A stretch of DNA of 64,000 bases, taken from Caenimonas sedimenti. GTDB lineage: Bacteria > Pseudomonadota > Gammaproteobacteria > Burkholderiales > Burkholderiaceae_C. The notes under the pieces were generated by a model. The model was not told the DNA's origin and did not search any database. It saw only the letters and a program-made list of their open reading frames with translations. The stretch lies in the NCBI RefSeq assembly GCF_007833165.1, contig NZ_VOBQ01000012.1:1-64000 (forward strand), read 5' to 3'. Made by a program: the position numbers and the translations under genes. Position 1 is the first letter of the stretch. Each line of letters opens with the position of its first letter. Shown here piece by piece: positions 8,699-16,852 of the stretch.

Positions 8699-9877
8699 TC
8701 AGTGCTGCGCCGGCGGCCGCTTGGCGATGCCCATCAGCTTGGCCAGGATGCCCATCATCACTTCGTCGGCACCGCCGCCGATGGAGCCGAGCCGGCCGTC
8801 GCGGTACATGCGCGAGACCTTGTTTTCCAGCGTGAAGCCCATGCCGCCCCAGAACTGCAGGCAGGTGTCGGGCACGGTGCGGTTCAGGCGGCCGGCCTTC
8901 AGCTTGGCCATGGACGCCAGTTCCAGGACGTCCTGGCCTTGCACGTACAGGTCGCAGGCACGGTAGGTCAGCGCGCGCAACGCCTCCACTTCCGTCTTGC
9001 ATTCGGCCAATTTGAACTGCACCCATTGCTGGTCGGCCAGCGCGGCGCCGAACAGCTTGCGTTCCTGCGCCCAGTCGATGGTCCACTGGATGCAGTTGGT
9101 GAGCGACTGCAGGCAACTCGCCGCGGCCCAGAGGCGTTCTTCCTGGAACTGCTGCATCTGGTAGATGAACCCCTGGCCCTCGGCACCGATGCGGTAGCGC
9201 TGCGGCACCCGCACCTCGTCGAAATAGATCAGCCCGGTGTCGCTGGAATGCATGCCGATCTTGCGGATCTTCTGCGCCACCTCGATGCCCTTGCGCAGCT
9301 TGCCGTTCTCGCGCATGGGCACGATCACGAGCGACTTGTTCTTGTGCACCGGACCTTCGCCCGTGTTCACCAGCATGCACATCCAGTCGGCCTGCAGGCT
9401 GTTGGTGATCCACATCTTCTGGCCGGTGATGACGTAGTCGTCGCCGTCCTTCACCGCGCGGCTCTTGATGCCCGAAACGTCGCTCCCGGCGGCCGGTTCG
9501 CTGACGCCGATGCAGGCGACCATGTCGCCGGCGATGGCGGGTGCCAGGAACTCGCGTTTGAGTTCGTCGCTGCCGAAGCGTGCCAATGCCGGCGTGGCCA
9601 TGTCGGTCTGCACGCCGATCGCCATGGGCACGCCGCCGCATTCGGTATGGCCCAGCGCTTCGGCCATCGCCATGGAGTACGAGTAGTCGAGGCCGGCGCC
9701 GCCGTATTCCTCCGGCTTGCACAGGCCCAACAGGCCGAGATGGCCCAGGCGCTTGAACACTTCATGCGCGGGGAAGATCTCCGCGGCTTCCCATTCGTCG
9801 ACGTGCGGGTTGATCTCTTCGTCGATGAAGCGCTTGAGGGTCTTCTGGATCTCGAGGTGTTCGTGGGTGTATTGCAT
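8699..9877 (-). CDS. acyl-CoA dehydrogenase, AtuD (citronellyl-CoA dehydrogenase)-like
   Basis: A 392-residue acyl-CoA dehydrogenase. Features are 'GVSEPAAGSD' at 124-133, 'WITNSLQADW' at 156-165 and the IVD-type catalytic Glu247 in 'FQEERL', with glycine at the medium-chain Glu position ('IGGGADEVM'). From memory, the N-terminus 'MQYTHEHLEI' and the 'GVQTDMATPALARFGSDELK' region closely resemble Pseudomonas AtuD, which oxidises citronellyl-CoA to geranyl-CoA. Next to a carboxylase pair this fits the Atu scheme; a LiuA role in leucine breakdown is the alternative. ATG at 9877 is chosen for its AGGAGA site; an upstream start at 9904 would lie inside the spacer. Confidence 0.85.
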   Translation of the reverse strand: MQYTHEHLEIQKTLKRFIDEEINPHVDEWEAAEIFPAHEVFKRLGHLGLLGLCKPEEYGGAGLDYSYSMAMAEALGHTECGGVPMAIGVQTDMATPALARFGSDELKREFLAPAIAGDMVACIGVSEPAAGSDVSGIKSRAVKDGDDYVITGQKMWITNSLQADWMCMLVNTGEGPVHKNKSLVIVPMRENGKLRKGIEVAQKIRKIGMHSSDTGLIYFDEVRVPQRYRIGAEGQGFIYQMQQFQEERLWAAASCLQSLTNCIQWTIDWAQERKLFGAALADQQWVQFKLAECKTEVEALRALTYRACDLYVQGQDVLELASMAKLKAGRLNRTVPDTCLQFWGGMGFTLENKVSRMYRDGRLGSIGGGADEVMMGILAKLMGIAKRPPAQH

Positions 9878-9887
9878 GGTTTGTCTC

Positions 9888-11495
9888 CTACATTCTTGCG
9901 ACACCGAATTGCATCGGGTTCAACTGCCTTGCTTCCGCTTCCGCGATCGTTTCCAGGCAAAACGCCAGGACAGCCCGCGTGTCGCGCGGATCGATCACGC
10001 CGTCGTCCAGCAGCAGACCTGACGTGTAGAACGCATCGGCTTGCGATTCGAAAACCGCGACGATCTTGTCGAACTGCGCTTTCGATTGCTCCGGGTCGGC
10101 CGCGATACCTTTGCGGGCCAGCGCCGCCTCCGTGACGATCTGCATGGTGCGGGCGGCCTGCTCGCCGCCCATCACCGCGGTCTTCGCGCTCGGCCAGCTG
10201 AAGAGGAAGCGCGGCGCGTAACCGCGACCGCACATGCCGTAGTTGCCTGCGCCGAAGGAGGCGCCGCACTGGATCGTGATCTGTGGCACCGTGGCGTTCG
10301 TCACGGCCTGGATCATCTTGCTGCCGTGCTTGATCATGCCGCCCTGCTCGCTCTCCTTGCCCACCATGTAGCCCGTGGTGTTCTGCAGGTAGATGATGGG
10401 GTGGCCCAGCTGGCACATCCACTGGATGAAGTGCGTGGCCTTGTTGGTGCCGGGCACGTCGATCGGGCCGTTGTTGGTGATGAAGCCGACTGCGTGGCCC
10501 GCGATGTGGCCCTGCGCGCAGACGGTGGCCGCGCCGTAGAGCGGCTTGAATTCGAGGAAGCCGTCGTCGACGAGGCGGCGTGCGATGTCGCGCATGTCGA
10601 CGGGTTCGCGGAGAGTCAGCGGGATCATCGAGAGCAATTCCTCCTGGCTGTCATTGCGGACTTGATCCGCAATCCATGGTGCCTCGCCACGATGGATCCC
10701 GGGTCGAGCCCGGGATGACAGGTGATGGACTACGTCGCGTGCGATCCCCAACGCCTCCCGGTCATCCTCCGCCAGGTACTCACCCAGCCCGGAGACACCG
10801 GTGTGCATTTCCGCTCCGCCCAGTTCCTCCTCCGTCGCCACCTCGCCCGTGGCCGCCTTCAGCAGCGGCGGCCCGGCAAGGAACGCGCGCGAGCGGCCGC
10901 GCACCATGATCACGATGTCGCTCAGGCCCGGCATGTACGCGCCGCCGGCCGTGCCCGAGCCGTGCTGCACGGTGATCACCGGAATCCCCGCCGCCGACAA
11001 GCGCGCCAGGTTGCGGAACAACGCGCCGCCGTGCACGAAGCCCTCCACGCGGTACTTCATGAGGTTTGCGCCGGCGCTCTCCACCAGGTGCACGAAGGGC
11101 AGCTTGTTCTGCAGCGCCAGTTCCTGCACCCGCAGGATCTTGTCCAGGCCCATCGGCTGGATGGCGCCGGCGTCGATGCCGGAATCGCTGGCGACGACCA
11201 TGCAGCGCACGCCGGCGATGAAGCCGATGCCGGCCACGATGCCGCCCCCCGGCACCGAAGCCGCCGGGTCCTTGCTGTCCTGCAGGAAGCCGGCCAGCGA
11301 ACACAGCGGCAGGTAGGGCGTGCCCGGGTCCAGCAGCAACGCCACGCGCTCGCGCGGCAGCAGCTGCCCGCGCTTGTCGAACACCGGCTTGGCCTCTGCC
11401 GACTTGTCGGCCGAGCGCTGTTCCAGGGCGCGCAGTTGCGCGATGCGGCCCAGCATGGCGTCACGCCGTTCCTGCATGCGGGCGGCAACGCTCAC
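9888..11495 (-). CDS. acyl-CoA carboxyltransferase subunit, AtuC (geranyl-CoA carboxylase beta)-like
   Basis: A 535-residue carboxyltransferase with N and C crotonase-like halves. 'GGGIVAGIGFIAG' at 83-95, 'GTAGGAYMPGLSD' at 181-193 and 'RAFLAGPPLLKAATGE' at 203-218 mark the N half; 'YGMCGRGYAPRF' at 419-430 and 'MGGEQAARTM' at 442-451 mark the C half. The 'FLAGPPLLKAATGE' wording is closer, as I recall, to AtuC than to methylcrotonyl- or propionyl-CoA subunits. Residues about 258-283 are foreign and come from a 72-bp repeat. GTG at 11495 overlaps the upstream SDR stop (GTGA); ATG at 11477 is an alternative. It pairs with the biotin carboxylase at 6793-8694. Confidence 0.88.
   Translation of the reverse strand: MSVAARMQERRDAMLGRIAQLRALEQRSADKSAEAKPVFDKRGQLLPRERVALLLDPGTPYLPLCSLAGFLQDSKDPAASVPGGGIVAGIGFIAGVRCMVVASDSGIDAGAIQPMGLDKILRVQELALQNKLPFVHLVESAGANLMKYRVEGFVHGGALFRNLARLSAAGIPVITVQHGSGTAGGAYMPGLSDIVIMVRGRSRAFLAGPPLLKAATGEVATEEELGGAEMHTGVSGLGEYLAEDDREALGIARDVVHHLSSRARPGIHRGEAPWIADQVRNDSQEELLSMIPLTLREPVDMRDIARRLVDDGFLEFKPLYGAATVCAQGHIAGHAVGFITNNGPIDVPGTNKATHFIQWMCQLGHPIIYLQNTTGYMVGKESEQGGMIKHGSKMIQAVTNATVPQITIQCGASFGAGNYGMCGRGYAPRFLFSWPSAKTAVMGGEQAARTMQIVTEAALARKGIAADPEQSKAQFDKIVAVFESQADAFYTSGLLLDDGVIDPRDTRAVLAFCLETIAEAEARQLNPMQFGVARM
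10649..10720. repeat. 72-bp inverted-pair repeat, family B, in frame in the carboxyltransferase gene
   Basis: Two related arms face each other: 10649-10676 begins TGTCATTGCGGAC and the complement of 10693-10720 begins TGTCATCCCGGGC. Each arm carries its own stem (GCGGACTTGATCCGC and CCCGGGCTCGACCCGGG types), and each runs into ATCCA. The total of 72 bases is 24 codons, so the host frame is kept; the added peptide reads about 'SSRARPGIHRGEAPW...RND'. Confidence 0.85.
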
Positions 11496-12382
11496 GACTG
11501 GAACACCTTGGGCATCACGTACCGATGAAACCCGTCGAACGGCTTCACCGCATCGCGCCCTTGCGCCTCCACCGGCGCCGCCACCTGCCCCCAGCCCATG
11601 CGCACCTGCGGCCGCGCGCCGTCGATGCGCAGCACGATCCCGCTGACGAAAGCGGCGGCCGGGCTCAGCAGATAGACGATACCGGCCGACGTCTCGGCCT
11701 CGTTGCCGAAGCGCCCCGCCGGCACGGTCTCGCGCATTTCGCGCAGCATGGGCCCCGCTTCGGGCGGATAGTGGTCCATTCCGCTGGAGGCGATGTAGCC
11801 CGGCGCCACCGCATTCACGCGCACGCCGCTGCGAGCCCATTCCAATGCCGCCGTCTCGGTGAAGCTCACCATGCCCGCACGCGCCGCGCCGCTGTGGGCC
11901 ATGCCGGGCATGGAGCCCCAGATGTCGGCCACGATGTTGACGATGGCCCCACCGTGCGCCTGCATGGACTGCAGGTAGCACTCGCGCGCCACCAGGAAGC
12001 CGCCGGTGAGGTTGGTCGCGATCACCGCGTCCCAGCCCTTGGCGCTGATCTTCTCGACCGGCGTGATGTACTGGCCGCCGGCGTTGTTCACCAGGCCGTC
12101 GATGCGGCCGTGCGCCACCACCATGGCCCGCACCATGGCCTGCACCGCCGCCTCGTCACGGATGTCGCAGGCATGGAAGCTGGCACGGCCGCCGTCGGCC
12201 ACGATCTCGCCGGCCACGTGCTGCAGCTTCTCGAGCTTGCGCCCGACCAGCACCACGTGCGCGCCAAGCGCAGCGAGTTCGTGCGCGGTGCAGCGCCCGA
12301 TGCCCGAGCCGCCGCCGGTGACGACGACGATGCGGCCGGCGAACAGGCCGGGCGCGAAAACGGAACGGTAGCCGGTGCTCAA
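11492..12382 (-). CDS. short-chain dehydrogenase/reductase, AtuB/PECR-like
   Basis: A 296-residue Rossmann-fold SDR. The NAD(P) loop is 'TGGGSGIGR' at about 22-30, and 'VNNAGGQY' follows at strand 4. The canonical Tyr-x-x-x-Lys is replaced by 'SGAARAG' (Ser...Arg), as in peroxisomal trans-2-enoyl- and 2,4-dienoyl-CoA reductases, which act on CoA thioesters without the usual Tyr. The C-terminal 'PFDGFHRYVMPKV' tail resembles what I recall of Pseudomonas AtuB. The likely start is TTG at 12382, overlapping the tetR stop as TTGA; no better start with a ribosome site is seen. Its exact step in the pathway is not established. Confidence 0.8.
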   Translation of the reverse strand: MSTGYRSVFAPGLFAGRIVVVTGGGSGIGRCTAHELAALGAHVVLVGRKLEKLQHVAGEIVADGGRASFHACDIRDEAAVQAMVRAMVVAHGRIDGLVNNAGGQYITPVEKISAKGWDAVIATNLTGGFLVARECYLQSMQAHGGAIVNIVADIWGSMPGMAHSGAARAGMVSFTETAALEWARSGVRVNAVAPGYIASSGMDHYPPEAGPMLREMRETVPAGRFGNEAETSAGIVYLLSPAAAFVSGIVLRIDGARPQVRMGWGQVAAPVEAQGRDAVKPFDGFHRYVMPKVFQS

Positions 12383-13044
12383 GATGCCTCCCCGATGAAC
12401 AAAGCCATGGCCGCGGCCGTCAGGCCCTCCAGCGTGGCACCCTTGCGCCGGTCGTACCACTGCGCCGACCAGTTGAGCGCGCCGAAGATCAGCAGGCGCG
12501 CCAGTTTCACGTCGGCCTGCAGCCGGCCCTCGGCACGCAGTGCTTCCAGCACCGGCACCCACGGCGCCTCGTACTCGCTTTGCAGTTCGGCCAGCACCGT
12601 GCGCTGCTTCGGCGTGATCGAACGCGCCTCGTACAGCATCACGGGAATGAAGTCGCTGCCCGGGCCGAGCAGGATGTCGAAATGGTGGCGCACCAGCGTC
12701 CGCAGCAACTCCGCGCTGCTGGTGCCCTGGGTCTGCGCCTTCTGCAGCGTCACCTGCTGGTGAGCGATCGCGGAGCGCATGCCCTCTTCCATCACCGCGA
12801 ACAGCAACGCCTGCTTGCTCTTGAAGTGATAGAAGGGCGAGCCGCTCTGCATGCCGGCGGCGGCGGCGATGTCGCGCGTGCTGGTGGCGTCGAAGCCCTT
12901 GCGGCGGAACAGCTTGGCGGCGCCGACGATCAGCGCCTGCCGGCGGTTGCCGTCGTCGCGCTCATCGACCGTCTTGCGCGGGCGCCCGCGCGGCCGTTTC
13001 GCCGCCGGTGCAACGGGCGCAGTGCGGACGGCAGGGGCTTCCAT
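12379..13044 (-). CDS. TetR-family regulator of the Atu-like operon
   Basis: A 221-residue repressor. After a basic, Pro/Arg-rich N-terminal tail ('RPRGRPRKT', AT-hook-like), the TetR helix-turn-helix occupies about 35-80, with 'TSTRDIAAAAGMQSGSPFYHF' spanning the recognition helix. The C-terminal half is the ligand-binding and dimerisation part; an acyl-CoA ligand is likely from context but not shown. It is the first gene of a run of seven coupled genes, so it probably controls itself and the whole operon through the palindrome at 13071-13100. Confidence 0.88.
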   Translation of the reverse strand: MEAPAVRTAPVAPAAKRPRGRPRKTVDERDDGNRRQALIVGAAKLFRRKGFDATSTRDIAAAAGMQSGSPFYHFKSKQALLFAVMEEGMRSAIAHQQVTLQKAQTQGTSSAELLRTLVRHHFDILLGPGSDFIPVMLYEARSITPKQRTVLAELQSEYEAPWVPVLEALRAEGRLQADVKLARLLIFGALNWSAQWYDRRKGATLEGLTAAAMALFIGEAS

Positions 13045-13070
13045 GGCCCGCGACCATAGCAGAGCGGACG

Positions 13071-13100
13071 ATTTATAGCAAGCGCGCGCTTGGTATAAAT
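13071..13100. promoter_or_regulatory. 30-bp near-perfect palindrome, candidate TetR operator and promoter
   Basis: The left half is ATTTATAGCAAGCGC and the right half GCGCTTGGTATAAAT; 14 of 15 pairs match about the centre. It lies 27 bases upstream of the tetR start. On the minus strand the promoter-proximal TATAAAT can serve as a -10 element, so a bound repressor would block RNA polymerase. Autoregulation of the 13044-5092 operon is the simplest reading. Confidence 0.75.
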
Positions 13101-13113
13101 CAGTGGCCGGGCT

Positions 13114-14046
13114 TCAACGCTTCGCCCCCGGCCCAACCGCCAGCGAGAAGTTCACCGTCGGCACCATCAGGTCATCGAAGCTCGGTGCCAAGGCGATCTC
13201 GCCGCTGTCGTGCAGCACGCATTCGTCGCGCCGCAAGGTCAGCACCGTCTGCGCGCCGGTGAAGCGCACGCTGGTGCCGAAGCTGCTCAGGTCCACCAAC
13301 ACGAAGGTGGGGTTGCGCCATTCGATGCGCGCATGCAGGCGCGAGACATGGCGGTCGTTCACCACGAATTCCGCCTCGCGAGCGCGCCCCATGTGCACCG
13401 GCAGGTTCTCGGCGGGGAATTCCTGGCATTGGTCGAGGTAGGTCAGCTCGATCAGCCCTTGGGCCAGCGGCCCGCCGCCGGGCGCCTTGGGGGCCGCGTA
13501 GCCCGGCAAGGTCATCATGTCGGTGGCCAGGTCTTCCCATTCGACGCGAAACACCTTGCGCTGCTGCGCCTTGCCGCGGATGGTGACGTTGCCCAGCGCG
13601 TGGAAGCGCACGCCCGGCGCGGGGTATTCGACCTGGCCGGTGACGCTGTCGGTGGCCCAGATCTGCCGGCCGCCGGAGAGATCCGCCATGCGGGAAGCCA
13701 CGTTGACAGCGTCGCCGTAGCAGTCGCCGTCGACCTCGACGATCTCGCCGCAATCCAGGCCGACCTGCAGATCCATCAGGTGGGCGGGGCCGCGAGCCTT
13801 CTTGCGCTTTTCATGCTCGCGCTGCATGTGCACCACGGCTTCGATGGCGTTCTCGCCGTCGGGAAAAAGTGCCAGCACGCCGTCGCCCAGCGTCTTGACG
13901 ACGCGGCCATGGTGCTGTTGGCAGACCTGGCCGATCCAGTTGGTGAGGCCGGTGATGGTCTGGGTGGCCGCCTCGTTGCCCAGCGCCTCGAACACGCCGG
14001 TGCTGCCCGTCAGGTCGGCGAACATCACGGTGGTGCGAGCGGTCAT
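13114..14046 (-). CDS. class III adenylate/guanylate cyclase with C-terminal FHA domain
   Basis: A 310-residue soluble signalling enzyme. The cyclase domain is about 1-170: the metal-binding aspartates are Asp11 in 'MFADLTGST' and Asp55 in 'LGDGVLALF', so catalysis looks intact, and 'GDAVNVASRM' is the later substrate-binding strand. An FHA phosphothreonine-binding domain follows at about 215-300 ('MGRAREAEFVVNDRHVSRLHA', 'DLSSFGTSVRF'), suggesting targeting to, or control by, a Ser/Thr-phosphorylated partner. No Ser/Thr kinase gene is in the window. It lies 31 bases after the UvrA2-like gene on the same strand and is likely cotranscribed with it. Confidence 0.88.
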   Translation of the reverse strand: MTARTTVMFADLTGSTGVFEALGNEAATQTITGLTNWIGQVCQQHHGRVVKTLGDGVLALFPDGENAIEAVVHMQREHEKRKKARGPAHLMDLQVGLDCGEIVEVDGDCYGDAVNVASRMADLSGGRQIWATDSVTGQVEYPAPGVRFHALGNVTIRGKAQQRKVFRVEWEDLATDMMTLPGYAAPKAPGGGPLAQGLIELTYLDQCQEFPAENLPVHMGRAREAEFVVNDRHVSRLHARIEWRNPTFVLVDLSSFGTSVRFTGAQTVLTLRRDECVLHDSGEIALAPSFDDLMVPTVNFSLAVGPGAKR

Positions 14047-14077
14047 CCCTTGCGCGAGAAGTGGGTTCTCGGGCAGT

Positions 14078-16765
14078 TTACACGCCAGTCAGACATTCGG
14101 CGAGGTAAGGAGCGGTGCGACTGCCCGGAGCCCGGGCCACGACCGGAGGCGGCCCTTCGGCCACGATGCGCCCGCCTTCGGCTCCGGCACCGGGACCCAT
14201 GTCGATCACCCAGTCGCTTTGCGCCACCACCCGCATCTCGTGCTCCACCACCACCACGGTGTTCCCGTCATCGACGAGCCGCTGCAATTGCGCCATCAAC
14301 CGGTCGGCGTCGGCGGGGTGCAGGCCGGTGGTGGGTTCGTCCAGCACGTAGAGCGTGTCGCCACGCTGCGCGCGCTGCAGTTCCGTGGCCAGCTTGATGC
14401 GCTGCGCCTCCCCGCCCGACAACTCGGTGGCCGGCTGGCCCAGGCGCAGGTAGCCCAGCCCGATGTCCTGCAGCACCTGCAGGGGTCGCAGGATGGGCGC
14501 CTCGTCGGCGAAGAACGCCGCAGCCTCGTCCACCGTCATGCCCAGTACCTGGGCGACGTTGCGGTCCCGCCATTCGATCTCCAGCGTCTGCGCGTTGTAG
14601 CGCGCACCATGGCAGTCCGGGCAAGGCGCGTACACGCTGGGCATGAACAGCAGTTCCACCGAGACGAAGCCCTCGCCCTCGCACGTCGCGCAGCGGCCCT
14701 TGGGCACGTTGAAGGAAAAGCGACCGGGGTCGTAGCGCCGCTTGCGCGCGGCGGGCGTGGCCGCGAACAGCTTGCGAACGGCGTCGAACAATCCCGTATA
14801 GGTCGCGAGGTTCGAGCGCGGCGTGCGGCCGATCGGCTTCTGGTCCACCTGCACCAGGCGGCGGATCGCGCCGGTGTCGCCGGCCAACCGCCCGGACCAG
14901 CTGGCGTCGCTCGCGGAAGCATCCAGGAGGCCTTCGACCTCCTCCTCTTCATCCGGCAGCGCGCTGCCCAGGTGCCGCGCCACGAGTTCCAGCAGCGCGC
15001 GGCTGACCAGCGTCGACTTGCCCGAGCCCGACACGCCCGTGACCGCCGTCAGGCACCCCAGCGGGATCGCGGCGTCGAGCGCGTGCAAGTTGTTGCGGGT
15101 GATGCCTTGCAGGCGCAGCCAGCCGCTAGGTTCGCGCGACTCGCGGCGTTCCAGGGGCGCATGGGCGAAGAGATGGCGGCGCGTCTGCGACGCGGCCACG
15201 TCTTCGAGGCCGGCCGGCGGCCCGCTGTAGAGGATTTCGCCGCCCTGTTCGCCGGCGGCAGGGCCGACGTCCACGAGCCAGTCGGCGCGCCGCATCAAGG
15301 ACAGGTCGTGCTCGACGACGAAGACCGAGTTGCCGGCGGCCTTGAGCCGCTGCAACGCGGTGAGCAGCGCTTCGCCATCGGCGGGGTGCAGACCGGCCGA
15401 TGGCTCGTCCAGCACATAGATCACGCCGAACAGGTGCGAGCCGAGCTGCGTCGCCAGGCGCAGCCGCTGCAGCTCGCCAGGAGACAGCGTCGGTGTGCTG
15501 CGCTCCAGCGAGAGGTAGCCCAGGCCGAGCTGCTGCAGCACCTGCAGGCGCGACTGCACCTCCTGCGCCAGGCGCTGCGCCGCGATGCGCTTCTCTTCCG
15601 AAAGATGGCCGGTCAGCCGCACGTCCGGCGCCGCCGCATGGGATGCACCGCCGCGCGCCACGCGCTCGCGCGTGGACTGTTTCGAGGCCTCGCGGGTCAG
15701 CGTGTCGCCTTCGCCGCCCTCGCGGTCGCTGTGCCCCTGAGCCGCGGGCTGCAGGATGCGCGCCACCTGCTCGATGGGCAGTTGCGAGAGCGAGCCGATG
15801 TCATACCCGGCGAACGTCACCGCCAGCGCCTCCGGCTTCAGGCGCTTGCCTGCGCACACCGGGCACAGGCCGCTGGTCATGAACTGCGACACGCGCTTCT
15901 TCATCATGTCGCTCTGGCTCGTGGCGAAGGTCTGCAGCACGTAGTTGCGCGCGCTGGTGAACGTGCCCATGTAGCTGGGCTCCATCTTGCTGCGCAGGGC
16001 GGCACGGGTTTCCTTGGGCGTGAAGCCGGCATAGACCGGCACCGTCGGGGTTTCATCGGTGAAGAGGATCCAGTCGCGCACCTTCTTCGGCAGCTCCCGC
16101 CACGGCTTGTCGATGTCGTGACCCAAGGTGACGAGGATGTCGCGCAGGTTCTGGCCATGCCAGGCCGGTGGCCAGGCGGCGATGGCCCGCTCGCGGATCG
16201 ACAGCGAATCGTCGGGCACCATCGTGGCCTCGGTCGCGTCGAAGATGCGGCCTTGCCCATGGCAGCGAGGGCAGGCGCCCTGCGGCGTGTTGGGCGAGAA
16301 ATCCTCGGCGAACAGCATGGGCGCGCCGCGCGGGTAGCGGCCCACGCGCGAATAGAGCATGCGCAGGGAATTCGAAACCGTGGTGACGCTGCCCACCGAG
16401 GAGCGCGTGCTGGGCGTCCCGCGTTGCTGCTGCAGCGCGACGGCCGGCGGCAGCCCCTCGATCGAATCGACGTCGGGAACGCCCGCCTGATCGATGAGCC
16501 GCCGCGCATAGGGCGAGACGGATTCCAGGTAACGCCGCTGCGCCTCGGCGTACACCGTGCCGAAGGCCAGCGAGGACTTGCCCGAGCCTGACACGCCGCT
16601 GAACACCACCAGGGCGTCGCGCGGGATGTCCACATCGACGTCTTTCAGGTTGTGTTCGCGCGCGCCGCGCACGCGCACGAACCCGGTGGGCAGGAAGGGC
16701 GAACGGGCGCCCGGTTCAGGTGCCGCCGGCTCGCCGTGGCTGGTTGTCTTGCGTTCTTTCGCCAT
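14078..16765 (-). CDS. uvrA: UvrA-like excision nuclease ATPase (UvrA2 type)
   Basis: An 895-residue tandem ABC ATPase related to UvrA, the damage sensor of nucleotide excision repair. Walker A 'GVSGSGKS' occurs at 57-64 and again in the second half; ABC signatures are 'LSPGELQRLRLA' (about 427-438, with Pro instead of Gly) and 'LSGGEAQRIKLA'. Zinc-binding C-x-x-C pairs include C165/C168, C301/C304 and 'CATCEGEG...CPDC' in the second half. It is shorter than housekeeping UvrA (about 940) and looks like class II UvrA2, which lacks much of the UvrB-binding module and is linked to resistance or export of DNA-acting compounds. Residues about 341-385 are a hydrophilic low-complexity insert. ATG at 16765 is the first start in the 'MAKERK' context. 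Confidence 0.9.
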   Translation of the reverse strand: MAKERKTTSHGEPAAPEPGARSPFLPTGFVRVRGAREHNLKDVDVDIPRDALVVFSGVSGSGKSSLAFGTVYAEAQRRYLESVSPYARRLIDQAGVPDVDSIEGLPPAVALQQQRGTPSTRSSVGSVTTVSNSLRMLYSRVGRYPRGAPMLFAEDFSPNTPQGACPRCHGQGRIFDATEATMVPDDSLSIRERAIAAWPPAWHGQNLRDILVTLGHDIDKPWRELPKKVRDWILFTDETPTVPVYAGFTPKETRAALRSKMEPSYMGTFTSARNYVLQTFATSQSDMMKKRVSQFMTSGLCPVCAGKRLKPEALAVTFAGYDIGSLSQLPIEQVARILQPAAQGHSDREGGEGDTLTREASKQSTRERVARGGASHAAAPDVRLTGHLSEEKRIAAQRLAQEVQSRLQVLQQLGLGYLSLERSTPTLSPGELQRLRLATQLGSHLFGVIYVLDEPSAGLHPADGEALLTALQRLKAAGNSVFVVEHDLSLMRRADWLVDVGPAAGEQGGEILYSGPPAGLEDVAASQTRRHLFAHAPLERRESREPSGWLRLQGITRNNLHALDAAIPLGCLTAVTGVSGSGKSTLVSRALLELVARHLGSALPDEEEEVEGLLDASASDASWSGRLAGDTGAIRRLVQVDQKPIGRTPRSNLATYTGLFDAVRKLFAATPAARKRRYDPGRFSFNVPKGRCATCEGEGFVSVELLFMPSVYAPCPDCHGARYNAQTLEIEWRDRNVAQVLGMTVDEAAAFFADEAPILRPLQVLQDIGLGYLRLGQPATELSGGEAQRIKLATELQRAQRGDTLYVLDEPTTGLHPADADRLMAQLQRLVDDGNTVVVVEHEMRVVAQSDWVIDMGPGAGAEGGRIVAEGPPPVVARAPGSRTAPYLAECLTGV

Positions 16766-16840
16766 CTTGCGCCAAGGTAGACGCGTCTCCGCAGCGACAG
16801 CGTGGGACACAACCGAAAGTGTTGTAGGAGGCGCGCCGCC

Positions 16841-16852
16841 TAAAATTGCGGC
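16841..16852 (+). promoter_or_regulatory. candidate -10 element giving a leaderless transcript
   Basis: TAAAAT at 16841-16846 ends six bases before the ATG at 16853, with GTGTTG about 16 bases upstream as a poor -35. No ribosome-binding site precedes the ATG. A transcript starting about seven bases after the -10 element would begin at or next to the start codon. Confidence 0.35.

Noticed and set aside
13802-16591. A 929-codon open frame on the plus strand
   Set aside because: It lies opposite the UvrA2-like gene; composition is Arg/His/Gln rich with no family features, typical of the antisense frame of a high-GC gene.
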